The notes under the pieces: model-generated
The model's database searches: none
The model's input: only the letters and a program-made list of their open reading frames with translations
What the model was told of the DNA's origin: nothing
Origin: Halotia branconii CENA392
GTDB lineage: Bacteria; Cyanobacteriota; Cyanobacteriia; Cyanobacteriales; Nostocaceae
Direction: 5' to 3'
DNA: 64,000 nt
Assembly (NCBI RefSeq): GCF_029953635.1
Contig: NZ_CP124543.1
Coordinates: 4,815,455 to 4,879,454 of the forward strand
Program-made: the position numbers and the translations under genes
Shown here: positions 1-8,294 of the stretch, piece by piece
Layout of the letters: each line of letters opens with the position of its first letter
Numbering within the stretch: the stretch's first letter is position 1

Positions 1-177
1 ATTGGGAAGTGCTGGAGAAATAACTGTTGTGGTTTTTTCAGCTTCTTTTACTAGCTGTTGGCTGAGATAAGAGAGAATCAGGGATGCACCATATAAGTCT
101 CGGAGTTTGCGGGATTTCTCAATGAATCCTTGTACGGGAGCAAAGGTAGTTGCTGTATATTTGGCCACGTTTACCAT
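1..177 (-). CDS. cas10: Cas10/Cmr2 type III CRISPR large subunit, N-terminal fragment (runs off window)
   Basis: Only the first 59 codons lie in the window; the gene continues past base 1. The minus-strand translation from the ATG at 177-175 begins MVNVAKYTATTFAPVQGF and continues with an I-E-K-S-R-K-L-R-D-L-Y-G-A-S motif and a hydrophobic L-I-L-S-Y-L stretch. That pattern (PVQ-F-I-E-x-x-R-K-L-R-D-L-Y) is the usual N-terminal signature of Cmr2/Cas10, the signalling and DNase subunit of type III-B effector complexes. An in-frame TAG lies seven codons upstream, so the start is well bounded. It is divergent from the CRISPR array at 1017, as expected for a cas operon beside its array. The catalytic palm (GGDD) is outside the window, so activity cannot be judged. 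Confidence 0.75.
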   Translation of the reverse strand, partial: MVNVAKYTATTFAPVQGFIEKSRKLRDLYGASLILSYLSQQLVKEAEKTTTVISPALPN

Positions 178-1016
178 AGTTACTGGATGCGGTCTTGTCT
201 AAATTACAGGAGAATTTTGAACTTTGATTCAGTAGTTATACTTTGTAACAATTTTGCTCTGTGGTCAGCCTTTAGGTGTTTGCACAACGCACCTCTAGTA
301 ATAAGTAGGTCGGAGTAAATATTGTTGGGACAAGGCAAGGGGCAGGGGGCAGGGAGCAGGAGGAAAAAGAGTTTTAGCCTCATTTACTTTTCTTCACACA
401 GTTTGGTTTTATTGCACCGACTTACTTATATGCAAGCTTGGAGTTATGTAACACTGGGTAAATTACTGTGACATTTACATCTTCTCGGAAAAACTGAGAA
501 TGTAAATACCTTTTCGTGCGAATGACGAAATTTGTTTGGATGTCTGAGTGATATTTTATTTAAGGTGAGTTTGATCAACCTCTCCCCAACCCCTCTCCGA
601 CGCGGAGAGGGGCAGAATGTTTCTTAGTTTTGAACCAAAAAATAAAGGTTTCAAAGCCTCTCACACCGTACGGGAGAGGTTTTGAGAGGGGTGTTTTAGA
701 GCCGTCGAACTCAGGTTATTTAAGGTGTTGCAGATTTGTGAGATAATTTATCGGGCTATACCCCAGCTTTGCTAACACGCAGAGGCGCAGAGAAGATGAA
801 GAGTTTTGGTGTTAAGAGAGAGTTTCAGATGTTCATCGACGCACCTCGCCGAATCGCTGAAACCCTATGTTTTTCGTTCTAGTGTGTCGATGCCTTACAG
901 GACAAGGGTTTGAGGTATGTATTTTACTTATTTTCGCACAACATATATGATATTTTTAAGAGATGCGTCGATTTGGCGGCTGAAAGCCTTACGGGGCAAA
1001 GGCTCCTAGACGAACT
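178..1016 (+). promoter_or_regulatory. Intergenic region holding the CRISPR array 1 leader
   Basis: This gene-free stretch separates divergent cas10 from array 1, so it should hold both promoters. The array side is the leader, because the repeats next to it are uniform and the far-end repeats are degenerate. Two imperfect copies of a GCCTTACRGGRCAARGG motif lie at about 889-908 and 987-1003. A G-rich GGGGCAGGGGGCAGGG dispersed repeat sits near 338-355. An inverted repeat of CCCCTCTCCG/CGGAGAGGGG type lies at about 590-612. No convincing coding frame is visible. Confidence 0.55.
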
Positions 1017-2312
1017 CTTTCCCGATTACTTCAAATCGGAATGAATGGAAACTTTGGGGATATCTGCCGGTAATCGAAAGTTATGAACTTTCCCGATTAC
1101 TTCAAATCGGAATGAATGGAAACTTCACCGCTACTTTATGGTGAACGATTTTCTAACAGCGAGGCTTTCCCGATTACTTCAAATCGGAATGAATGGAAAC
1201 CCTCCAGCGCACCACGAACCCAGACTTTCTCCTGACTTTCCCGATTACTTCAAATCGGAATGAATGGAAACCTCGATCCCCATCTCCGTCCACTTGCGAG
1301 AAATTCTTTCCCGATTACTTCAAATCGGAATGAATGGAAACGTTTTTACTGTTGCACCATACACCGACCTAGAACCACAACTTTCCCGATTACTTCAAAT
1401 CGGAATGAATGGAAACAAACAGGAGATATTGGTTTGAAGTCTAACGTGGGTCTTTCCCGATTACTTCAAATCGGAATGAATGGAAACGGTTCATACCAGG
1501 CAACCACCTCATTTTCAACTTTGACACTTTCCCGATTACTTCAAATCGGAATGAATGGAAACACAAAGTGCCAATGCTGAAGTAAATAAACCAACAGGAA
1601 CTTTCCCGATTACTTCAAATCGGAATGAATGGAAACACTTGACCTCGAAGGGAAGGATTGTAATACATTTTCCTTTCCCGATTACTTCAAATCGGAATGA
1701 ATGGAAACACCCCATCGTCAAAGAGGGGCAATGGGGATTCAGACTTTCCCGATTACTTCAAATCGGAATGAATGGAAACTGTAGCATTGGTCTGCATTAA
1801 TCATTTTTCTACCCTTTCCCGATTACTTCAAATCGGAATGAATGGAAACATTTTGGTGAAATATCTTGGAAACAGTTGCTTCGGCTTTCCCGATTACTTC
1901 AAATCGGAATGAATGGAAACCTTGGAGTCGGGCTTGGTGCTGGACTTGGGGTCTTTCCCGATTACTTCAAATCGGAATGAATGGAAACTATAGCAGTCCA
2001 CATAAGAAAAACACACAGTTCCAACCTTTCCCGATCGCTTAAAATCGGAATGAATGGAAACTTAGAATCAACTTCAGAAACACCTGCATCTTGTAGGTCG
2101 TCTTTCCCGATCGCTTAAAATCGGAATGAATGGAAACCCTTGAGGCATGAATAGCCCGTTGGCCTCCGCCTGAGGAAGTCTTTCCCGATCGCTTAAAATC
2201 GGAATGAATGGAAACTCTCCGCACCATGCGCCATTGAAACCCATTGCGTCTACTCTTTCTTGATGGAAACGCGCTATGATTGCGATCGCCTGAAATCGGA
2301 AAGAATGTAAAC
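1017..2312 (+). CRISPR. CRISPR array 1: 17 full 36-nt repeats plus two degenerate terminal repeats
   Basis: Seventeen 36-nt repeats start at 1017, 1088, 1165, 1236, 1306, 1381, 1452, 1527, 1601, 1673, 1744, 1814, 1885, 1953, 2026, 2102 and 2180. Spacers are 32-42 nt. The repeat begins CTTTCCCGATTACTTCAAAT and ends CGGAATGAATGGAAAC. The first 14 copies are identical in the variable middle; the last three read CCGATCGCTTAAAATCGG there. A 16-nt deleted repeat lies at 2255-2270 and a mutated one ends at 2312. The decay at the right and the GGAAAC 3' end indicate transcription on the plus strand with the leader on the left. The inner CCGATT/AATCGG arms can form a short hairpin, and the three variant repeats keep it as CCGAT/ATCGG. 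Confidence 0.97.
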
Positions 2313-2325
2313 TCATTAAAAAGAC

Positions 2326-2358
2326 AAATCCCCGACTTTTTTAAAGAGTCGGGGATTT
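2326..2358. terminator. Terminator hairpin between CRISPR array 1 and the 98-aa gene
   Basis: A perfect 12-bp stem AAATCCCCGACT (2326-2337) pairs with AGTCGGGGATTT (2347-2358) around a 9-nt loop. A-rich and T-rich flanks on the two sides suit termination of the plus-strand array transcript and of the convergent minus-strand gene at 2389. Confidence 0.75.
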
Positions 2359-2388
2359 TGTTTGTCAGAATGCTAGCTTTTCAATTAG

Positions 2389-2685
2389 TTACTGCATTAA
2401 AATCTGACGAATTAAAATACTCATCACCTCGCCAGGGTTGGCGGTTGGTAATAATGGACTCCAGTCTCCAGTGCTGGCGTAACCAATCACTTGCAGATAG
2501 TGAATGGTACTAGTAACAGCTTTGGGAGAACCAATCAATAAATGTTTAATCGGTTCTCTTTTTGGCAAGAGATTTTCAGAAAATTGATTAAAGATGAGTA
2601 TATTTAAGCTTTCGTCACCCAAGTATTGTTGCAGTTGTAAGAAAGCGAAATTTTGATTGTCTACAAACTTTTGAACTTGTGCCAT
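2389..2685 (-). CDS. Conserved hypothetical protein, 98 aa
   Basis: Reading from the ATG at 2685, the 98-aa product starts MAQVQKFVDNQNFAFLQLQQ. A GGGAGA sequence about 12 nt upstream is a plausible ribosome site. The protein has no obvious membrane segment or catalytic motif and looks like a small mixed alpha/beta domain. I recognise it only as the kind of small cyanobacterial hypothetical protein often met in accessory regions; no function is proposed. It is convergent with CRISPR array 1 and shares the hairpin terminator at 2326-2358. It may be an unrelated neighbour of the CRISPR locus. Confidence 0.6.
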   Translation of the reverse strand: MAQVQKFVDNQNFAFLQLQQYLGDESLNILIFNQFSENLLPKREPIKHLLIGSPKAVTSTIHYLQVIGYASTGDWSPLLPTANPGEVMSILIRQILMQ

Positions 2686-2931
2686 GATGGTAATTGTCTC
2701 CCAGAATGGGGGTTTACAGAAAGGCGATCGCAGATTCTTGGCAGAGGGCGATCGCCTTTCTTATTACTACTTTAAAGTATAATTTTATACTTGTCAACCA
2801 CTTAAGCAAAAGTAATAGATTAGACTTGACAAATATCCTCTATACCCCATCCCCCAACAAGAATATCTTTCATAACTTCACTTAAACTTCATATTTTGAC
2901 TAAATTTAATCAGCAAAAGCCGTAATTATTT

Positions 2932-3172
2932 GCTCAAAATGCTTAAATGCTTTCTCAAAAGGTTTAAATGCTTTTTCGTTTTGGTATATTCAGCAAGTCA
3001 AAAGGCATTTTGCTTTCTCAAAAGGCTTAAATACTTTCTCATTTCGGTAGATTTAACAAGTCAAAAAGCATTTTACTTTCTCAAAAGGCTTAAATACTTT
3101 CTCATTTCGGTAGATTTAGCAAGTCAAAAGGCATTTTGCTTTCTCAGAATGCTTAAATGCTTTCTGTTTTGA
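2932..3172. repeat. 63-bp tandem repeat, about 3.8 units
   Basis: AAGTCAAAARGCATTTTRCT begins units at 2995, 3058 and 3121, exactly 63 bp apart, with a diverged partial unit before 2995. Each unit also contains a smaller internal echo of the form TTTCTCAAAAGGCTTAAATR. The period is a multiple of three, which keeps an 80-codon frame open on the plus strand from 2930, but the product would be a Lys/Phe/Leu-rich 21-residue repeat with no clear ribosome site. I treat it as a non-coding tandem repeat. The rest of 2686-3320 shows only a HIP1-bearing inverted repeat (about 2713-2759, AAAGGCGATCGC/GCGATCGCCTTT). Confidence 0.85.
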
Positions 3173-3320
3173 GTAGCTTCTACCAATTCTCTAAATTTAT
3201 TAATTACGAATTATTTCGTTGTTCGCTTGAAAACCCTAGACAATAAACAAATAACAGCTAAAAGTGAAAGTAGAAAAACTTGGCTCTACCATACTTGTTA
3301 TGCTAAATTCGCAGCTGATA

Positions 3321-4454
3321 CCAATTCACTAAAAGTATGATACAGATAAATTAGGAATAAATATGAACGGGTAAAAATGGTTGGAGTCACCAAAGTCGAA
3401 ATAAAAGAATCAGTCCAACAGTTGCATGAACTGCTCGTCAAACAGAAAACAGCATCAAGCCGTGAACGAGTTCAAGCTTTGTATTTACTGAAAATGGGGC
3501 AAGTAAGAACGGTACAGGATGCAGCTTTTGTCGTAGGCAGAGAAAGAGTGACAGTGCAAAGATGGTTAAAAACATATACAGAGTCGGGAATAAACGGTCT
3601 ATTGTCAACAAAAAAAAGTCCAGGGCGACCGCCAATTATTGATGGTTCGACCAAAGAACAACTTTTAAAAGAACTTGAACAGCCATTTGGATTTAAAAGC
3701 TATGAAGAAATCCGAACATGGTTGAAAGCGGTTCAAGGTGTGAGAGCGTCGTATAAAGTAGTACATGATACAGTACGCTATCGAATGAAAGCGAAGTTAA
3801 AAGTACCAAGAGCAGTAGGGATAAAACACAATGAAGAAGCAGAATTAGAATTTAAAAAAAACTGCCACAATACCTAGAAGTTATAAAAAAACACGTCATA
3901 GAGCCAAAAGATAAACATAAAGAAATTAGATACTGGTGTGGTGATGAAAGCCGTGTAGGATTAAAAACAGAATTAGGAAGACTGATCACGCTTTGTGGCA
4001 TTAAACCTATTGGCATCATGCAATGGAAACGAGAAAATTTCTATTTATATGGTTTAGTAGAGCCGTTAACTGGTGAGTATTATATTTGGGAATTCTCTCA
4101 TCTCAACACAGCTTGCTTCAATATCTTTTTAGAACAGTTTGCAGCTACGTATCCGGAAGATATACACATACTTCAATTAGACAATGGTGCTTTTCATTTA
4201 AGCCAGACTCTTAAAATTCCAGAAAATATTATTTTATTATTTCAACCTCCACATACTCCCCAAGTCAATCCCATTGAACGTTTATGGGAAGAAGTAAAAA
4301 GGAATTTAAGTTGGGAATGCTTTGCTAATTTGGACGAGTTAAGAACAGTTATTTGGCAACGTCTTGAGGAATTAAACACATCAATTGTTGCGAATATTAC
4401 AGGTTGGGGTTTTATTCTGGATGCTTTATTTGTATCAGGCTTTTCGTGAAATGG
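3321..4454 (+). mobile_element. IS630-family insertion sequence with intact ends
   Basis: The 1134-bp element has 30-bp imperfect terminal inverted repeats. The left end is CCAATTCACTAAAAGTATGA and onward (3321-3350). The right end read on the minus strand is CCATTTCACGAAAAGCCTGA and onward (4454-4425). Both ends are flanked by TA (3319-3320 and 4455-4456), the target duplication of the IS630/Tc1 group. One transposase is carried in two overlapping phases. It sits between array 1 and the kinase-WYL gene, so it is an insertion into the CRISPR island. The last transposase codons lie inside the right repeat. Confidence 0.9.
3377..4449 (+). CDS. IS630-family transposase made by a -1 frameshift
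   Basis: The first phase (3377-3877, 166 aa) holds the helix-turn-helix DNA-binding half, including a G-R-P-P linker at the end of the HTH region. The second phase continues through the DDE catalytic half to 4449. The switch is at an A8 run (3854-3861) that contains the slippery heptamer A-AAA-AAC in the zero frame. A -1 slip there joins EFKK to KLPQYLEVIKKH and onward. The catalytic residues are D in W-C-G-D-E-S, D in L-Q-L-D-N-G and E in N-P-I-E-R-L-W, with 31 residues between the last two by my count. Gene and ends look intact, so it may be active. A simple inactivating frameshift is the alternative. Confidence 0.85.
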
Positions 4455-4624
4455 TATGACTAAGAGGGAACAGGGAACGGGGAACAGGGTAAAGAGGCAA
4501 TATAAAGCGATTATCTTCGTTAATAAGATGATTTCCCTTATATATCTACCTTTTCGAGATTTCGCTACGTCAACTTAGCATATTAACTACTGAGGAACCA
4601 AAAACTTTTAGCGTTGAACTGCTG

Positions 4625-6670
4625 ATGATTTGTCACTTTCTTATTGGTGTACCGGGTAGCGGTAAATCCACCTTCGCTGCCGAGTTAGCAAAACTAGGAA
4701 ATTACCGCATTGTCTCTACTGATGTCATTCGTCAGCAACTTTACGGTGATGCAAATATCCAAGGTGATTGGGTAGAAATAGAAAAAGCAGTTATCTGTGA
4801 AATTGTAAGTACATTAGCTCAAGGTGATGGCGTAATTTATGATGCCACTAATGCCAAGCGCGTTTGGCGGATGGATTTGTTAAAAAAGCTCAATGGCGTT
4901 GAAGTTCAGTGGATGGGGTGGTATCTGCGAACCCCCATTGCAACTTGCAAATTATGGAATCAAAAACGCGATCGCCAAGTTCCAGATATAATCATTGAGA
5001 ACATGCATAAATCTCTGCAAGAGTTCCCCGCCGTCGCAGCAGAAGGTTTTGCAGTCGTTAAAGCAATTGATGTTACTGGCGACAACTTCAACATTCAACA
5101 AATCTCAACCCAAATACAACAGCTTAACCGCACCCTGACTAACCGTGCAAATCGCAATCGTCACGTAACTCTGCATTTATATAGTCAGCTGCTAAATTTT
5201 GAACGCCTCATGTATCTAATTTCCCTGATTATCCACTATCCGGGTATGGGAACTTTGCAAATCACTCACCCTAGTTTGCTAGAAAGTATTTTTGGTTATG
5301 TGCCTCAATTTGCTAACTCCCTAGAAGAAGTTACCGCTTTTATGGGTAAATTACACGGCAAAATCTATGCTGATGCTCAGGCGATCGCATTTGATTTAGA
5401 CTGGTTACAGCAAAATTCTCTCATTGGATCTAATACTGTTTTTTTCTCTTCTCCTATTACTTCACCACTTCATCATTCTGTTACACCATTTTGTTTTGCA
5501 ACTCATAACTATTCTGATTGGTACACATTTCAAAGGTTAGTGCAAATCATTCGTTTTATTCTTCATCAACCATTATTACAAAATACAGGTAAGGGAAGTT
5601 TGCCAACTCTTATCTCTGCACTCCAACAGCATGAGATTATTGATAGTAATGGCTTAGATACTGTCCGTAAAGATATTGAAAAGGTGCTGAAGCCTTATAA
5701 AATATTGCCGGAATTTCCCCTCAGAGATGGCTATTTTGCAGGAACAGCGATTTTGTCAGTATATGAATTAACTAAAGTGTTTAATGTTCTCCAGTCTCAG
5801 GCTAAAAGCCTTGATGATCCCGTGGCGCTGGATATTTATGAAACTTTTGCTACGCGGATGGTGCAAAGTAAAATGAGCATAAATAAAGTATATCCGGCAC
5901 GGGCGATCGCCAACCGTAATATGATTGACCCAGAGTTTTTACCAATAGATGCTTTATCTAAGAATTTACAGCAAATTGAAGAGGCGATCGTTAAAGGACA
6001 ACTACTAGAATTAAATCGTTTTCCTGGCGGCGGTAAATTTGCACTTGATGAAGAAAGTTTCTTCCTAGCATTTCCCTTACAAATCGTTTTTTATAACCAA
6101 GCATGGTATTTAGGTTACGAATGTGAAGGAGGAAAATATACAGGTCTTTTGCGTTTTGAGCGTTTAGATAGATTATTTATCGGTCAACTTCAAAACAGAG
6201 TCCGTTCACGACAAGAACAAGAAAATTCATTACAAAAATTACAAAAACTTTCTGCTAGTAGTATAGGTGTTTTTCTTGGGTATAGCGCCAGTGACCAAGA
6301 TAAATTTCTTAGTCAGAATAAACAAGAAGGTTCCCAGGTTTGTGTAACTATAGAAATGTGGTTTAATGATGTTATTTTTCGATTTATAACTGAAGGTACT
6401 AAGAGATTTCCATCACAGCAAATGAAGATGTCTTTACCTGTCGAAAATGTTAGGTCAACGTTACCCAAGTCGATTTTTTGTCTCAAAAAAACGCAAGATA
6501 AATGTTTTCCTAATCGCTTTCGATTAAAATTACCTAAATGGTATTTAGATGATGTAGAGTTTTTGAGGTGGATTGTTGGTTTTGGTGGAAATGTTAAGGT
6601 TGTAAAACCTGAAGAGTTAATAATTAAAGTTAAAGAAATGGGTAGGGCAATTTTAGCCGTTTATGAGTAA
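4625..6670 (+). CDS. P-loop kinase (PNK/zeta-toxin-like) fused to a C-terminal WYL domain
   Basis: The 681-aa protein opens with a Walker A loop GVPGSGKST at residues 8-16, typical of the AAA_33/polynucleotide-kinase group. A helical middle follows (about 170-430). The C-terminal part has a WYL domain with W-Y-L at 494-496 followed by the L-L-R-F-E-R-L-D motif, and a typical WYL tail ending in V-K-E-M-G-R-A-I-L. WYL domains bind nucleic acid or nucleotide ligands and often regulate CRISPR-Cas and other defence loci. It lies between two CRISPR arrays, reads toward array 2 and is closed by the terminator at 6705. By inference it senses or modifies nucleic acid 5' ends, or regulates array expression. 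No dedicated HTH is obvious, so simple repression is uncertain. Confidence 0.8.
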   Translation: MICHFLIGVPGSGKSTFAAELAKLGNYRIVSTDVIRQQLYGDANIQGDWVEIEKAVICEIVSTLAQGDGVIYDATNAKRVWRMDLLKKLNGVEVQWMGWYLRTPIATCKLWNQKRDRQVPDIIIENMHKSLQEFPAVAAEGFAVVKAIDVTGDNFNIQQISTQIQQLNRTLTNRANRNRHVTLHLYSQLLNFERLMYLISLIIHYPGMGTLQITHPSLLESIFGYVPQFANSLEEVTAFMGKLHGKIYADAQAIAFDLDWLQQNSLIGSNTVFFSSPITSPLHHSVTPFCFATHNYSDWYTFQRLVQIIRFILHQPLLQNTGKGSLPTLISALQQHEIIDSNGLDTVRKDIEKVLKPYKILPEFPLRDGYFAGTAILSVYELTKVFNVLQSQAKSLDDPVALDIYETFATRMVQSKMSINKVYPARAIANRNMIDPEFLPIDALSKNLQQIEEAIVKGQLLELNRFPGGGKFALDEESFFLAFPLQIVFYNQAWYLGYECEGGKYTGLLRFERLDRLFIGQLQNRVRSRQEQENSLQKLQKLSASSIGVFLGYSASDQDKFLSQNKQEGSQVCVTIEMWFNDVIFRFITEGTKRFPSQQMKMSLPVENVRSTLPKSIFCLKKTQDKCFPNRFRLKLPKWYLDDVEFLRWIVGFGGNVKVVKPEELIIKVKEMGRAILAVYE

Positions 6671-6704
6671 AAATATAAAAGAGTAAATTTAAATATATTT
6701 AAAA

Positions 6705-6738
6705 AAGGTTGAGATATTTATCTCAACCTTTTTTTTAT
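6705..6738 (+). terminator. Rho-independent terminator of the kinase-WYL gene
   Basis: A 12-bp stem AAGGTTGAGATA (6705-6716) and TATCTCAACCTT (6719-6730) is followed by a T run (6731-6736). It stands between the kinase-WYL stop codon and CRISPR array 2. The A-rich 5' flank means it could also stop minus-strand array transcripts. Confidence 0.85.
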
Positions 6739-6760
6739 TAATGGAGTTTTCTATTAATAA

Positions 6761-7378
6761 GTTTCCATTCATTCCACTTCATTAAATAGAAGCAACAAGA
6801 TGGTACGATTCCCGACATTACTATCAGTGAAACGTTTCCATTCATTCCACTTCATTAAATAGAAGCGGCTTTTTGGATCTTGAAGAACTCACAGCAGAGA
6901 TTACGTTTCCATTAATTCCACTTCATTAAATAGAAGCGGCCTGGGTTACTTCAGGATGAACCTAAGGCTACAGTAGGTTTCCATTAATTCCACTTCATTA
7001 AATAGAAGCGGCCTCAAATATCTGTTTGAATGCCATGCATAACACGGTGGTTTCCATTAATTCCACTTCATTAAATAGAAGCGGCCGCGAAAGAATGGGG
7101 TGAAGATAATCCAAAAACCTATTCAGTTTCCATTAATTCCACTTCATTAAATAGAAGCGGCCTAGTACCCAATGTCGAGTATGGTTCTTTAGTTACGAGT
7201 TTCCATTAATTCCACTTCATTAAATAGAAGCGGCCATAAATACAGAAGTCTATTTTTATCCTAATGGATTGTTTCCATTAATTCCACTTCATTAAATAGA
7301 AGCGGCATAAAGTAGCTTTGCTTCTGCATCCTAGAAAAAGTTGTTTCCATTAATTCCACTTCATTAAATAGAAGCGGC
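6761..7378 (-). CRISPR. CRISPR array 2: nine 36-nt repeats, minus-strand orientation
   Basis: Repeats start at 6761, 6834, 6905, 6977, 7050, 7126, 7199, 7271 and 7343. The eight spacers are 35-40 nt. On the plus strand the repeat begins GTTTCCATTAATTCCACTTC and ends ATTAAATAGAAGCGGC. Its GGAAAC end faces left, so transcription is from right to left. The two leftmost copies carry ATTCATTCC instead of ATTAATTCC, and the leftmost one also ends AAC instead of GGC, which marks the left as the old, trailer end. The terminal GTTTCCATTCATTCC of these old copies is identical to the same end of the array 1 repeat. Confidence 0.97.
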
Positions 7379-7675
7379 TCCTTGTACTTTAAACCCTTCC
7401 ACAGCCGAATGTCCTGTTGCCATTTGCGGCCGGGTCGATGAACATAGTAATTTTTGCGTCAACTAAGAGAAATAAAGCAGCTGAAACCCTTACACAGAAA
7501 GACATCGGCCGCATCAACGAGAAAATAAGCATTTCCATCTTTTACCCACCCCGTCGCAGAAAAATTAGAGCAATGTTAAAAATTCGTCATTCGCATGAAA
7601 ACCGTAGCAGAATCTCAAATCAGTCTTTACCTTAAGACATAGAGCAAATTCGCACAACCATAAACCATAAAAATT
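7379..7675 (-). promoter_or_regulatory. Putative leader of CRISPR array 2
   Basis: The region lies between the newest repeat of array 2 and the divergent csx18-like gene, so it should hold the array promoter and leader. An open frame at 7417-7635 has no ribosome site and no recognisable product, so I do not call it a gene. No strong inverted repeat is visible. Confidence 0.55.
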
Positions 7676-7939
7676 ATGTATATTTCTTCCTGCGCTGCAT
7701 TAGTCCGCAATTTAGGCGTAGCCTTACTCAACGGTACTATCACTCTTATTATCTTATTAATTGCACCCCTTGGGTTAGCAGCCGTAATCATCAACACAAT
7801 ATTAGTCACAGTAGCTAGTTTTGTTAACGCCACAGCAGGTGATGCAATAATCAACTTTCTCCAACCATCTCAAATCAAAACATTACTTGCTGAAGTCATT
7901 TCTCAACAGTCACAACTTACCAAAGAAAATAACAAATAA
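7676..7939 (+). CDS. csx18: Csx18-like CRISPR-associated small membrane protein
   Basis: The 87-aa product starts MYISSCAALVRNLGVALLNG, followed by two closely spaced hydrophobic segments (about residues 21-38 and 39-52). It then has a T-A-G-D-A-I-I-N-F-L-Q-P motif and a polar tail. This matches my memory of Csx18, a small membrane-associated protein found mainly in cyanobacterial type III loci next to cas1. The cas1 remnant starting 32 nt downstream supports the assignment. Its function is not established; a membrane link to the effector complex or to adaptation is inference. It is divergent from CRISPR array 2. Confidence 0.65.
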   Translation: MYISSCAALVRNLGVALLNGTITLIILLIAPLGLAAVIINTILVTVASFVNATAGDAIINFLQPSQIKTLLAEVISQQSQLTKENNK

Positions 7940-7971
7940 CTAATATTTTTATCATCTATCTTAAAAATTTT

Positions 7972-8127
7972 ATGCGTACCCTTTACGTTTCACAACAAGG
8001 TTGTTACATCACCCTCAAGAGCGAAACCTTAATTATCAAACAAGGAGAAACTATTCATGGCGAAGTACAACTACCATTATTTAATACCAATTCAAAAAAT
8101 GTTTGCGACACATGTAGGTTGGGTTAA
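7972..8127 (+). pseudogene. cas1: cas1, N-terminal remnant truncated by a MITE
   Basis: The ATG at 7972 opens MRTLYVSQQGCYITLKSETL, then I-I-K-Q-G-E and V-Q-L-P-L. This is the N-terminal beta-strand domain of Cas1, the CRISPR spacer integrase. After about 38 codons, at the TA at 8085-8086, the sequence enters a MITE. The frame then runs on through the MITE to a TAA at 8125-8127. No cas1 sequence resumes after the MITE: the potassium channel gene ends five bases beyond the flanking TA. The catalytic C-terminal domain is therefore lost and no adaptation enzyme is encoded here. cas2 is also missing. Confidence 0.85.
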
Positions 8128-8288
8128 GCGCAGCGCAACCCAACATGGATGAAGGTGTTGGGTTTAAATCAGTACGTTGTTCTTTTTGCTGCCAGTATAA
8201 AAAAGCAGCGCAACCCAACATGGATGAAGGTGTTGGGTTTCCTTACGTCAACCCAACCTACATTCACATCATATTTTTTGTGAAGTGG
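8087..8288. mobile_element. MITE A (202 bp), IS630-type ends, inserted in cas1
   Basis: The left end CCAATTCAAAAAATG and the right end (minus strand) CCACTTCACAAAAAATATGA resemble the IS630 element ends at 3321 and 4454. TA flanks both sides (8085-8086, 8289-8290). The interior (8114-8261) is a palindromic GTAGGTTGGGTT ... AACCCAACCTAC repeat holding two copies of a GCGCAACCCAACATGGATGA unit. It has no coding capacity. It is probably mobilised in trans by an IS630 transposase such as the one at 3377. Confidence 0.8.
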
Positions 8289-8294
8289 TATAAG

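Noticed and set aside
1260..2316. Several open frames within CRISPR array 1 on both strands
   Set aside because: They consist of translated repeats (such as F-P-I-T-S-N-R-N-E-W) and spacers; the array explains them.
7417..7635. 72-codon plus-strand frame before csx18
   Set aside because: It has no ribosome site and no family-like features and lies in the array 2 leader.
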